Assembly (NCBI GenBank): GCA_003223115.1
Contig: QHXW01000272.1
Location: forward strand, 1 to 46,733
Direction: 5' to 3'
Origin: Acidobacteriota bacterium
GTDB lineage: Bacteria; Acidobacteriota; Terriglobia; Bryobacterales; Bryobacteraceae
Length of the DNA stretch: 46,733 bases
Positions 17,064 through 25,589 of this stretch are shown here, one piece after another (within the stretch, counting starts at the first letter, position 1; each line of letters begins with the position of its first letter). The notes under the pieces were generated by a model. That model did not search any database and had not been told where the DNA came from. It saw nothing but the letters and a program-made list of their open reading frames with translations. A program made the translations under genes and the position numbers.

Positions 17064-17864
17064 ATGGTGGAAGCTTTCTTCGGTTTCAAAAAGACGCCCT
17101 TCGGCGACTGCCCCGACGCCAAGCAGCTGTTCCCTTCGCAAGCCTGGAGCCAGGCCAAAGCGCGGCTGCAGTTTCTGGCCGATCATCACGGCGCCGGCCT
17201 GTTCACCGGCGAGGTTGGCTCGGGTAAGTCCACCGCCGCCCGCACTTTCACCGCTACCCTCAATCCCAACCTGTATAAGGTCCTCTATCTACACTGGACC
17301 TCGGGCTCGACGCTGGATCTGCTCCGCCAACTGGCGCTGGAACTGGATCTGGAGCCGGCCCACTACCGCGGCGACCTGGTGCGCCAGATCTCCCAAGCCA
17401 TCGTGCGGCTCAATCAGAGCAAGAAGCAGCACCCGATTTTGATCTGCGACGAAGCCCAACTGCTGTGCCATTCGGCGCTCGAACAACTTCCCCTGCTGCT
17501 GAACTTCGACATGGATTCGAGCCGCTATCTGACCCTGTTACTGGTGGGCCAGCCGCTGCTGCGCCGCACTCTCTCGCTGCAGATGCACGAACCGCTGCGT
17601 CAGCGCATTGCCGTGCAGTATCACCTCGAAGGCCTCGCGCGCGAAGAACTCGACGCCTATCTGGCGCATCAGCTCAAGGCCGCCGGCGTGTCGCAGCCTC
17701 TGTTTGACGACACCGCCCGGCAGGCCCTCTATCAAGCCACCAAAGGCATTCTCCGCAAGGTCAATAAACTGGCTCTCACCGCCCTGCGCTTGGCAGCTTC
17801 ACGCAAAGAGTCCACGGTCGGGGAATCGATTCTGTTGGATGCCACCACCGAGGCACTGCTGTGA
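17064..17864 (+). CDS. ExeA/TnsC/TniB-like AAA+ ATPase
   Basis: 266 residues, ATG 17064, with AGGAG overlapping the end of the transposase gene. Opens with the ExeA-type FFGFKKTPFGDCPDAKQLF. Walker A GEVGSGKS is at 49-56, Walker B ILICDEAQ has Asp129-Glu130, and LLLVGQPLLRRTL gives a sensor-type strand. The C-terminal helical lid region ends in LRKVNKLALTALRLA. ATPases of this family (MuB, TnsC, TniB, ExeA-like) regulate DDE transposases by marking target DNA and activating strand transfer. Adjacent placement to the transposase supports that role. It overlaps the next start by 4 nt (GTGA), so the two ATPases are translationally coupled. Confidence 0.9.
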   Translation: MVEAFFGFKKTPFGDCPDAKQLFPSQAWSQAKARLQFLADHHGAGLFTGEVGSGKSTAARTFTATLNPNLYKVLYLHWTSGSTLDLLRQLALELDLEPAHYRGDLVRQISQAIVRLNQSKKQHPILICDEAQLLCHSALEQLPLLLNFDMDSSRYLTLLLVGQPLLRRTLSLQMHEPLRQRIAVQYHLEGLAREELDAYLAHQLKAAGVSQPLFDDTARQALYQATKGILRKVNKLALTALRLAASRKESTVGESILLDATTEALL

Positions 17865-18850
17865 GCGATACCACAGCGAAGCCGTCCGCCTCACCGGCCG
17901 TGCTGTCTCTGGCTCAGTTGCTGGAGCAGCAGCCCTCGACGGCGCCACCCTGTTTGGTGGAGCCGGGACTGCTGCCTCCGCAAGGCATCCTGTTCGTCGG
18001 CGGCGAGCCCAAGGTGGGTAAGTCGCTGTTGGTCGCCAACCTCGCCTTATCGCTGGCGGCGGGCGCGGACCGCATCGGCTTTCCTATCCCCGCGCCGCGC
18101 CGGGTCCTCATCTGCCAGTTCGAACTGCCCGTGCCGCAGTTTGTCAGCCGCCTGGCCATCATGCGCCGCGCCCTGGGAGCGGCGGCCGATCAGCATCTTC
18201 TGGTAGACACGCGCGCCACCGGCCATCTGCTCAGCGCCGCCCAGGGTCTGAATCACTTTGTGTCCGCCGCGCGCGCCGCCGCCGCCGAAATCATTGTTCT
18301 GGACCCGCTGTACTCCACGCACGACCAGGACGAAAACGACACCCGTGCCATGGCGGCGCTGTGCCAGTCCCTGCTGCGCCTGCGCGATGCTTCCGGCGCC
18401 GCGCTGGTGGTGGTGCACCATGTCCGCAAATCCATCGGCCGCCACGAGATTGGCAGCGCCTTCCGCGGCTCCAGCGCTCTGCATGCGGTGGGCGACAGCT
18501 ATCTACTGCTCACGCGGCCTTCTCCGCAGGTCCCCACTATCGAGCTTCGTTTCCAGTTCCGCTATGCCGCCGCGCAGCCTCCGCGACTGTTGCAGCTCGA
18601 TCCCCGGACTCTGTGGTTCTCCTCCGCTGGACCGCCGCCCGCCCGCGCGGCGCCACGCCGCAAGGTCGACAAAGCCGACGTCCAACAGGCGCTGGCTGAC
18701 ATAGGCCACCAGGCGCGCTATAACCAACTGCGCGACCAGATCATGAACACCGCCGAGTGTTCCAAGCGCACCGCTCAACTAGCCATCAGCGAAGCTCACC
18801 AGCGGGGTGTCATCGTGCAGGCCAACGGTCAATACCGCCTGCCGTTGTAG
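17861..18850 (+). CDS. RecA-fold (RepA/AAA_25-like) ATPase with C-terminal winged helix
   Basis: 329 residues from GTG 17861, overlapping the TnsC-like stop by 4 nt. Walker A GEPKVGKS is at 48-55 and Walker B EIIVLDPLYSTH near 143-154, followed by VVVHHVRKS and GSAFRGSSALHAVGD. This is the pattern of RepA/KaiC-like hexameric ATPases found in plasmid replication and phage modules. The last ~65 residues (DKADVQQALADIGHQARYNQ, then TAQLAISEAHQRGVIVQANG) look like a winged helix. Such a protein is not a usual partner of Mu/Tn7-type transposases, which makes it the unusual member of this cassette. Helicase loading, target choice or replication coupling are possible; none is demonstrated. Confidence 0.82.
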   Translation: MSDTTAKPSASPAVLSLAQLLEQQPSTAPPCLVEPGLLPPQGILFVGGEPKVGKSLLVANLALSLAAGADRIGFPIPAPRRVLICQFELPVPQFVSRLAIMRRALGAAADQHLLVDTRATGHLLSAAQGLNHFVSAARAAAAEIIVLDPLYSTHDQDENDTRAMAALCQSLLRLRDASGAALVVVHHVRKSIGRHEIGSAFRGSSALHAVGDSYLLLTRPSPQVPTIELRFQFRYAAAQPPRLLQLDPRTLWFSSAGPPPARAAPRRKVDKADVQQALADIGHQARYNQLRDQIMNTAECSKRTAQLAISEAHQRGVIVQANGQYRLPL

Positions 18851-18961
18851 CGTCTGCCCCCCCGCCCCCGGTGGCGTTATCGATTGTCCGCCAGGGGTCG
18901 CGCCCGAGCGGATGCCCAAGGCCGATGCGACGGGGTTGGCTCCGAAGAAATCGGCTGATAG

Positions 18962-18998
18962 AACCCTCCCGCACACGAATCCTCAGTGCGGGAGGGTT
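18962..18998 (+). terminator. Strong intrinsic-type terminator after the transposition cassette
   Basis: A perfect 12-bp stem (18962-18973 with 18987-18998), with a 13-nt loop, is followed by TGGGTTCTTTCT. It lies 111 nt after the last cassette gene and is well placed to end the four-gene transcript. Confidence 0.75.
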
Positions 18999-19580
18999 TG
19001 GGTTCTTTCTGTCAGCGGAGTGATCGTCGTCTCATTCAAGCCAAACGCACTCCACCCTCGCACAAAGTCAGCCAGAAAAGAAACCCCATTTCTTTGGTGG
19101 AACCCCTGAGCGGAGGCTTTGGGCTTAAAACGCGAAGATCGCCCGGCCGCTCTTGCCGGGCGCTCCGCATCCGGTTTTCGTTCTTCCTGCCAACGGGATA
19201 CCCGGTCATGCCTACACAAGCGAGTATCCTATCCCACGCGCACGCCCTCACCAGCCATCCTCAGATGCTCAGGCCGGAAACGAATCCGAGAAATCACCCG
19301 CGAACTACCCTGAGACCATCGAGGGAACGAGCTTGACCCGTACTCCCCCCTGGTGGGCAGGAGATCGAGAGCTCTCTTCGGTTCCTGGACAATCCCTGTG
19401 GAAACATGCCTCGGGCTAGGGCGGCTAGGGCGATTCGCGTTCCAAAACATTATATCCCATATTTGTTTTATGCTAGATTCTCCAGATGCCCTAACCTAAT
19501 GGAGAAACCTCCATTACTGGGACAAGTTGCTGATGGACGCGACGGAAACGTTAGCTGCTTATTGGGCGTGAAAACTCAGG
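18999..19580. other. Noncoding flank of the cassette
   Basis: No conserved frame is visible. It holds a second short hairpin of perfect 7-bp stem near 19141-19162 (GCCCGGC paired with GCCGGGC), the right copy of the 46-bp direct repeat, and an AT-rich stretch at 19445-19500. The right end of the mobile element should lie here, but no inverted match to the left flank was found by eye. Confidence 0.4.
19344..19389 (+). repeat. Right copy of the 46-bp perfect direct repeat
   Basis: Identical to 14851-14896. Sequences on both sides of the two copies diverge sharply, apart from an imperfect CGTAC just to the left. It is too long for a normal transposition target-site duplication. Confidence 0.9.
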
Positions 19581-21125
19581 CTAGTGCTGCTTCACGCCGA
19601 AAGCGTAAACATTCGAGGCGTAGGTTGTGACAAAAACTTTTCCATTCGAGACGCCCAGACCGCTGAAGTGTGTGAATTCGGGGATGGTCTTACCGCTCGA
19701 GAACAACTCCTTGCCGGTCGCCGCGTCAAACGCGTAGAGCACTGCGTTCCCTGACGGGTTCTCGGCCCGCTGCTTGCTGTTCAGAATTTTTCCAGCATCA
19801 TCCAGTTGCTGCGTGTTCTCACCGTTCGACAGCGCGAAGACCATGCCGTTCACAATCACCGGCGGGTCAGGCGCGTCCATCTCACGGGAAATCCAGGCGG
19901 GCGACAAAACTGGCTTTCCGTCCTTCTCTTCCACCTTGAAAGCCATGATGCTGCCGCGTTGCGCCGGTCCATTCGTGATGGGAAATGCCGGCGCATTGGG
20001 GTGCGGAGGTCCCCACGCCGGGGCATACAGCCAGCGCGTATTCTGCTGGTCCTCCCAGCTTGCAAACGCGCCCCAGAAACCGCGTCCGGCCAGATTGACG
20101 TCTTCATTCGTCAGCAGCGAGCTGCGATAAAGAGGTATACGGTGATCGGATCCGCCCATCGACTTGGCGTCCATCAAGTAGATCACGCCCTCCTTCCCCG
20201 AAGCCGCAACCAACTCCCATTGCTTGAACGGAAACACCACCGGGCTCATGTTGCCCATATCCAGATCTTTTTTCGTGATCCAGGGGTGATTGGCTGGCGT
20301 ATAAAAATCCTCCAGCTTCAATTCCCGCGGCGAAAGCTCGAGCACCGTATCCGAGTAGTAGCCCTTCGCTGGATCAAAATCGCCATCGCCCGTTTCTGCG
20401 AACACGTTGCCCTTCGGATCGATCGCCACCCCCGCCCTTCCCCAGATTCCGCCATTCTTCGCCCAGAAAGTAAATATCGGATGGCTGGCATCCTTCAGAT
20501 CCATCGCGTACACCGCTGATCTCGCTCCGTTGCAATTCTGCGACGTGGCCGTATAGATCACACCCTCATGTACGTTCAAACTCCAGTTCTTGGAGAAAGG
20601 CGGAACGAATTGCGTTGGCAGGAATCGATCTTCGCCGTCGACAGCATTCAAGGCGTGCAGCTTGCCGTCGCTCGCAATGACGAAGATGGTCATCTTTCCG
20701 AGTCCGCCCGGATCTTTGGCGATGGTTGGCGTATCGTTGAGACCGCCAGGACACAGCCAATGCGGTTGTTGCTTGGGCTTGCCCTCCACCGTAAATTTTT
20801 TCTGCCAGAACACCTTGCCCGAGTCCGCGTCAATGGCGTAGAGGTTGTCCGAACTCCCGGCTATAACCAATATGTCTTTCACGCCGCGCGACGTGTAGAC
20901 GTTTTCCACCACCAGCGGAGCCGTCAACGAACTAAGTTCTTTCGGCTCGTTGTCCAGGTGCAGCTTCCACTGCAGGCTAAAATCCTTCAGGGCGTCCCTG
21001 GTCAGAATCGTCTCGTGTTTGGCCCAGCCGTCTCGTTGGGGATTGCCCCCGAATGTCAGCCAGTCTGCGGCGTAGGCTCCGAACGCCGCGGCCAAAAACA
21101 GGATTCCGGAATATTTCGATTTCAT
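19581..21125 (-). CDS. Secreted PQQ-type beta-propeller repeat protein
   Basis: 514 residues, ATG 21125, with signal peptide MKSKYSGILFLAAAFGAYA. Propeller blades of the PQQ/alcohol-dehydrogenase type repeat through the length: NLYAIDADSGKVFWQKKF, KLHALNAVDGEDRF, SAVYAMDLKDASHP, VLYAFDAATGKELFSSG and GKVFVTTYASNVYAFG. No cytochrome c domain and no obvious active-site aspartate signature for a quinoprotein dehydrogenase was recognised, so it may be a binding or scaffold propeller. It is the last gene of a minus-strand operon, starting 11 nt after the M24 peptidase stop. Confidence 0.88.
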   Translation of the reverse strand: MKSKYSGILFLAAAFGAYAADWLTFGGNPQRDGWAKHETILTRDALKDFSLQWKLHLDNEPKELSSLTAPLVVENVYTSRGVKDILVIAGSSDNLYAIDADSGKVFWQKKFTVEGKPKQQPHWLCPGGLNDTPTIAKDPGGLGKMTIFVIASDGKLHALNAVDGEDRFLPTQFVPPFSKNWSLNVHEGVIYTATSQNCNGARSAVYAMDLKDASHPIFTFWAKNGGIWGRAGVAIDPKGNVFAETGDGDFDPAKGYYSDTVLELSPRELKLEDFYTPANHPWITKKDLDMGNMSPVVFPFKQWELVAASGKEGVIYLMDAKSMGGSDHRIPLYRSSLLTNEDVNLAGRGFWGAFASWEDQQNTRWLYAPAWGPPHPNAPAFPITNGPAQRGSIMAFKVEEKDGKPVLSPAWISREMDAPDPPVIVNGMVFALSNGENTQQLDDAGKILNSKQRAENPSGNAVLYAFDAATGKELFSSGKTIPEFTHFSGLGVSNGKVFVTTYASNVYAFGVKQH

Positions 21126-21136
21126 GTGGTGAAGCT

Positions 21137-22306
21137 CTAAATTAGCACAAGCTCGCGCTGTATCTCGCCCGTGATTAGCGCTTCGCGCTCCCCGATAAAC
21201 ATGTTGACTTCACTCCGCACACCGAACTCCTTCAAATAGATTCCGGGCTCAATCGAAAAGCATGTCCAGGGCACAATACGGCGCTCATCGTGCGTTTCGA
21301 GGTTGTCCATGTTGGCGCCGTTTCCATGCACCTCCTGGCCAATTGAGTGGCCCGTGCGATGCGTAAAATATTCTCCGAAACCCTGCTTCTGGATGTACCC
21401 GCGCGCTGCATCATCCACTTCGAAACCGCAGAGCGGCGTCCCGGCTCGGACTGCGCTCTGGACACGCTCGATGGCGCTGTCCCGTGCCCCGCGTACGATT
21501 TCGAATATCGTCTGTATCTGGTTCGGGGCCTTATCGCCGCAATAACCTGTCCAGGTGATGTCGTAATACACTGAGTCCGGCTGGTTCAACTTGGCCCACA
21601 TGTCGATCAGCACGAAATCGCCGCGCCGGATCGGTTTCGAAATTTGTTCGGTTGGCTCATAATGCGGATTGGCGGCATTCGCGTTCACTCCTACGATTGG
21701 GCCGTGATCGGTGAAGAGCCCCGATTTTGCGAACCCCTCCCTCACGAAATTCTTGGCCTCCACCTCCGCTACCGTGCCTACGTTGCGCGTTCGCTCGCCG
21801 ATCATCTGGAATACTTCGCGCCGCATCCGGTCCACCCTGCGGCCCGCCTCCAGATGAGAGTTCAGCGCCGACTGGTTCCATCGCGCTTCGAAGTATTGAA
21901 TCAGTTCGGCCGAACTCGCCACCTCCACGCCAAGACTCCGCACCAGTTCCACCGTGCCCGCGTCCACCATCGAGACATAGGGAATCGCGCATTGCGGCGA
22001 GTACTGCATCGCCACGCGGCGCGCGCCCTGAACCAGCCGTCCAAGCCCGTCTAACTGCTCCTTCCAGCTCGAGTACTTGATCTTTTCGCCGGGAATGGAA
22101 TCCAGCACTCCGGATTCAATCCGGTGCACCAGGCCGGCCGGCTCTCCTTGTGCCGGGATGAAGTAATACCAGCGCCGCGTGACGTGTCTCGCGGGTGAAA
22201 ATCCCAGAACATGATAGGCCAGAGGATCGCGCTGGTGATGATCGAAAAACAGCCAGCCGTCCAGCTTCTCGCGCCGCAGCGCTTCCTGAATCTCTCCCAA
22301 GTTCAC
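21137..22306 (-). CDS. M24-family metallopeptidase (Xaa-Pro aminopeptidase-like)
   Basis: 389 residues, ATG 22306. A creatinase/prolidase N-terminal domain (residues ~1-140) precedes the pita-bread peptidase fold. The five dinuclear metal ligands are visible: Asp in FVLIDMWAK, Asp in YYDITWTGYCGD, His in THRTGHSIGQEVHG, Glu in FSIEPGIYL and Glu in GVRSEVNMF. Enzymes of this type remove N-terminal residues before proline or split X-Pro dipeptides. The start overlaps the end of the symporter gene by 4 nt, suggesting coupling and a role in processing imported peptides. No signal peptide is seen, so it is cytoplasmic. Confidence 0.93.
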   Translation of the reverse strand: MNLGEIQEALRREKLDGWLFFDHHQRDPLAYHVLGFSPARHVTRRWYYFIPAQGEPAGLVHRIESGVLDSIPGEKIKYSSWKEQLDGLGRLVQGARRVAMQYSPQCAIPYVSMVDAGTVELVRSLGVEVASSAELIQYFEARWNQSALNSHLEAGRRVDRMRREVFQMIGERTRNVGTVAEVEAKNFVREGFAKSGLFTDHGPIVGVNANAANPHYEPTEQISKPIRRGDFVLIDMWAKLNQPDSVYYDITWTGYCGDKAPNQIQTIFEIVRGARDSAIERVQSAVRAGTPLCGFEVDDAARGYIQKQGFGEYFTHRTGHSIGQEVHGNGANMDNLETHDERRIVPWTCFSIEPGIYLKEFGVRSEVNMFIGEREALITGEIQRELVLI

Positions 22307-23745
22307 AGCACCACCTCTTTAGTGGACTGTTCGAAAAATGGCTGCCACTTCTTCGGTTCGGGTGGCCTCGAAGCCAGGCTCACCGCGATCAGACCCACGA
22401 GTGAAATCAACAGCGCCGGGTAAACGGCGTCCACATTCTTGATCCAGCCGTACTGCTGGAAATTATTTTGAATCTCGAAAGCATCCCACACTACGGTAAT
22501 GATGGTCCCCATGACGATCGAAGTCACCGCTCCCCCGGCCGTAGCGCGCTTCCAGAAAAACACCGCCATCACCGCCGGCGTCACAGCCGCGCCATAAACC
22601 GTATAGGCGTAAAGCGCTGCTTTGAGTATCGATTCGAAGTAAGCTCCCTGCAACAAGGCAAAAACACCGAGCAGCAGCACCAGTAACCGCGACACAACCA
22701 GCGAACGCCGCTCGCCCGCGTTCGGATTGATGAACCGCTTGTATACATCGTGAATCAGGTTGCTGGCGGGTGAAAATAAATAATTGTTCGCTGTCGAAAT
22801 CACTTTCGCGAAAACTCCACCAAGCAGAATGGCCCCGGGAATTTCCGGGAGGCCCAGCCGCGCCGCCATGGGAATGATTTCACGAGAATTATCAGGATGA
22901 AACTTCGCGCTCGCGATCACTGCAATGGTGATGATGACCGTCTCCAGAATCAGCGTGCCGATGATCCAACCGAAAACCGCCAGCCGCGCATCACGTTCTG
23001 ACTTTGCCGAGAAAAACTTCTGGTACATCCCTTGATTCCCGATGAGCAGCAGCATGGTCGGCAGCAGAAATCCCAAGGCCTGCGTCAGCGTCAGCGGGCC
23101 AAGTGGCGTGAAGTGATCCGCCGGCAGCGCCCGATGTACTCCACTCCAACCGCCCACGTTTTCGAGCAGCAGCGGCACCGCTGCGATGGCGATTACGGTC
23201 ACCAGCGACCCGATGATCACGTCCAGAAAGGCTACCGACGCCATGCCGGCAAGGGCGGTGAATACGATCACGAACGCAGCAATGATGTACATCCCTGTCG
23301 TATGGTTGACTGACGGAAAAATCAAGTGCAGAATGTCGCCGCCGGCTTTGAATTGATAACTGGTGATCATTGTGTAAGAGATAACGATGGCTACCGTGGC
23401 CAGCACGCGCGCCGCGGTGTTGTATCTGGTCTCCAGCAAATCCGGCACGGTGAATTGCGCGAAGCGCCGCGCCCTTCCTGCAATGGCCGCAATTACGATC
23501 AGGCCCAGCCATCCGCCCGCCGGCTGCCACAGAGCGACGAACCCATTGCGATACGCGTTCTCGCCCCCGGCTAACAGGCTGCCCGCACCAATCCAGGACG
23601 ACAGCAGCGTAAACACCAGCACCGGCCAGCGCAGCGTTCTCCCCGCCACCAGAAAATCAGCCTGGCTGTGTACGCGCAGCGACTTGAACACCGCCGTTCC
23701 CAGCAGCACCGCCACAATAGTCGAAACCACTACGATGTAAGTCAT
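22303..23745 (-). CDS. Sodium:solute symporter (SSF family)
   Basis: 480 residues, ATG 23745. About 13 hydrophobic segments are visible. Family blocks include FLVAGRTLRWPVLVFTLLSS, WIGAGSLLAGGENAYRNG, RYNTAARVLATVAIVISY, NQGMYQKFFSAKSERDAR and NNYLFSPASNLIHDVYKRFI. The SSF fold uses the sodium gradient to import sugars, amino acids, peptides or vitamins; proline/pantothenate-like members look similar. It heads an operon with the M24 peptidase, so an amino acid or small peptide substrate is the best guess. A ~285-bp gap upstream should hold the promoter. Confidence 0.92.
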   Translation of the reverse strand: MTYIVVVSTIVAVLLGTAVFKSLRVHSQADFLVAGRTLRWPVLVFTLLSSWIGAGSLLAGGENAYRNGFVALWQPAGGWLGLIVIAAIAGRARRFAQFTVPDLLETRYNTAARVLATVAIVISYTMITSYQFKAGGDILHLIFPSVNHTTGMYIIAAFVIVFTALAGMASVAFLDVIIGSLVTVIAIAAVPLLLENVGGWSGVHRALPADHFTPLGPLTLTQALGFLLPTMLLLIGNQGMYQKFFSAKSERDARLAVFGWIIGTLILETVIITIAVIASAKFHPDNSREIIPMAARLGLPEIPGAILLGGVFAKVISTANNYLFSPASNLIHDVYKRFINPNAGERRSLVVSRLLVLLLGVFALLQGAYFESILKAALYAYTVYGAAVTPAVMAVFFWKRATAGGAVTSIVMGTIITVVWDAFEIQNNFQQYGWIKNVDAVYPALLISLVGLIAVSLASRPPEPKKWQPFFEQSTKEVVL

Positions 23746-24029
23746 CCGCCTAACATCTCAAGTGTTAGTAGAATAGGGCATTCTTGCCTGTGTTAGCGGG
23801 ACAGGCGCCGCGCCCGCGTTTTATCCGGGCTTCCGCCTGCCCTCGTCCGTTTGTTGTCCCTGTGCATCTATATCTGTCCTTGTCTCCTGGTTTGTGACTT
23901 CCAGTCAAGCCGTTTATTTCCAACATCGGCTGTCTCCCCAAAAACTACGGCGCGGGAAGCCGGTAGTTGGCTGCGCTCGAAGTCACAGGCGGCACCGCCG
24001 GAGGCATGGCTGACTCCTCTCCCCGTCCT

Positions 24030-24314
24030 TCATCCCAGCCTGCTCTCCACCAGCCCTTGCGCGACTCCGTCAATCTCCACCACTTTCATCCGGCTTGTCA
24101 AGCCTTTGACAATCCTCACTCGCGATTTCGGCACTCCCGCTACGTCGGCAAAGAACGCAATGCATTCTTCATTCGCCTTTCCGTCCACAGGTGGCGCCGC
24201 AAGCTGCAGCCGGTACATCTCTCCCATGCGCCCGGCAATCCGCGTGACCTTCGCCCTCGGCTGCACTTTTACGGCAATGCGCGCTCTTGTGCCGCTCGTG
24301 ATTTCCTTTGCCAT
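24030..24314 (-). CDS. DUF167 (YggU-type) family protein
   Basis: 94 residues, ATG 24314. The family pattern is clear: IAVKVQPRAKVTRIAGRMG, YRLQLAAPPVDGKANEECI, FFADVAGVPKSRVRIVKGLT and SRMKVVEIDGV. DUF167 proteins are small alpha/beta folds of unknown function found across bacteria. The start lies within the last 46 nt of the ABC ATPase gene, so the two are probably co-transcribed, but there is no obvious functional link. Between its stop and the symporter start is a ~284-bp gap without a recognisable gene. Confidence 0.9.
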   Translation of the reverse strand: MAKEITSGTRARIAVKVQPRAKVTRIAGRMGEMYRLQLAAPPVDGKANEECIAFFADVAGVPKSRVRIVKGLTSRMKVVEIDGVAQGLVESRLG

Positions 24315-25504
24315 GCAATTTCGGCCCGCAGATTCGCCACTCCCGAGCGCACGCGGGAATCCACCACCTCGAATGCCAGTACATCATCCAGCCAGTCGTG
24401 GCTTGTGCCGTCCGCGTTCTGCGTGGCCACCGTCAACGTGTACTGCTGCGGAGCGAGCCAGCATTCAAACCGGAATTCCAGCTCCAATTCGTCACCGGGC
24501 TCGAAGCTGCCGAGTTCCACCTGCTCGATTCTGGTATTTGTACCGTAAACCTCCATGCCGATGCGATTCCGGATCAGAATGCCTGCCATCGGATCTGACT
24601 TCGGCTCGCGAAAGGTGCAGCGCACGCGAATGCGAACCGGCTCTCCCGTCGTCACCGTTTGCGTCGACCGGCCCGCGCGATCGAGCAATTCTACATCCGT
24701 GATCTCGCTGGTGCCATCGCCGTGACGGAACCCTGGTTCCAAACCGCGCCGCGGGTATTCACGCTCGGCATGGCCCTTCTCGAGCACCAGCCCAATATAT
24801 TGATTGATGACGTGCTTGGGATCGCCCTCGGCGTCAATTCGCCCGTTGATCAGCAGAATCGCGCGATCCGATAGCTGCTTCACCAATCCAAGATCGTGGG
24901 ACACAAACAGCACCGTTATCTTGCGTTGTTTCAGTTCTTCGAACTTGCGCACGCACCGGTTCGCAAATATCGCATCGCCCACGGCCAGCGCTTCATCCAC
25001 CACCAGAATCTCCGGCTCCACGTGTATGGCGGTGGCAAACGCCAGCCGGACGTACATGCCGGTCGAGTACTCTTTCACCGGCCGTTCGAGAAACTCGCCA
25101 ATGTCCGCAAAGGCCTCGATCAAAGGCAGGGCCCGTTCGATTTCGCCGCGGCTCAGGCCCATGATTTCGCCGTTGAGATAAACGTTCTCGCGCCCTGTGA
25201 ATTCCGGATTGAATCCCGCCCCCAGTTCCAGCAACGCCGCCACTCTGCCGGACGCCACCACGCGCCCGCTCGTTGGCTGCAAAATGCCGCAGATCAGTTG
25301 CAGAAGGGTGCTCTTGCCGCAGCCGTTCGGGCCCACGATGCCCAGCATCTCGCCTTTCTCTACGGAAAAACTGATATCTCGCAGTGCCCAAAAATCGCAA
25401 TGAAGCTTGCGTTGCTGAAAAGGGAAAAGTTCGCGAATGCGGTCGGCAGGACGCCGATAGAGCCGGTAAAGCTTGGAAACGTTCTGAACCAGGACTACGC
25501 CCAA
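24269..25504 (-). CDS. Wzt-like polysaccharide ABC transporter ATP-binding protein
   Basis: About 411 residues if translation begins at TTG 25504, where a GGGAG lies upstream; the frame continues to 25591 into debris of another gene, so the original start may be lost. The nucleotide-binding domain has Walker A GPNGCGKST, signature YSTGMYVRLAFA, Walker B ILVVDEALAVGD and switch LFVSHDLG. It opens with VQNVSKLYRLYRRPADRI, typical of Wzt/TagH-like ATPases. Residues ~250-400 form the Wzt C-terminal carbohydrate-binding beta sandwich (VRIRVRCTFRE, GILIRNRIGMEVYGTNT, FECWLAPQQYTL). Such proteins export O-antigen-type glycans with a Wzm permease. No permease or glycosyltransferase is nearby, so this is an orphan copy that may have been truncated at its 5' end. 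Confidence 0.87.
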   Translation of the reverse strand: MGVVLVQNVSKLYRLYRRPADRIRELFPFQQRKLHCDFWALRDISFSVEKGEMLGIVGPNGCGKSTLLQLICGILQPTSGRVVASGRVAALLELGAGFNPEFTGRENVYLNGEIMGLSRGEIERALPLIEAFADIGEFLERPVKEYSTGMYVRLAFATAIHVEPEILVVDEALAVGDAIFANRCVRKFEELKQRKITVLFVSHDLGLVKQLSDRAILLINGRIDAEGDPKHVINQYIGLVLEKGHAEREYPRRGLEPGFRHGDGTSEITDVELLDRAGRSTQTVTTGEPVRIRVRCTFREPKSDPMAGILIRNRIGMEVYGTNTRIEQVELGSFEPGDELELEFRFECWLAPQQYTLTVATQNADGTSHDWLDDVLAFEVVDSRVRSGVANLRAEIAWQRKSRAAQERALP

Positions 25505-25589
25505 TTCAAAACGATAGCTCCCGGCAGGGGAAATGACAACGTGCGGTGTGGGACAAGCTTCAGCCCATTCGACCGCTTCGCCGCGCTCC

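Noticed and set aside
14930-18885. Similarity GTGGCGTCAT/GTGGCGTTAT near 14943 and 18872 as possible element ends
   Set aside because: The match is about 10 bases, in direct rather than inverted orientation, and could be chance.
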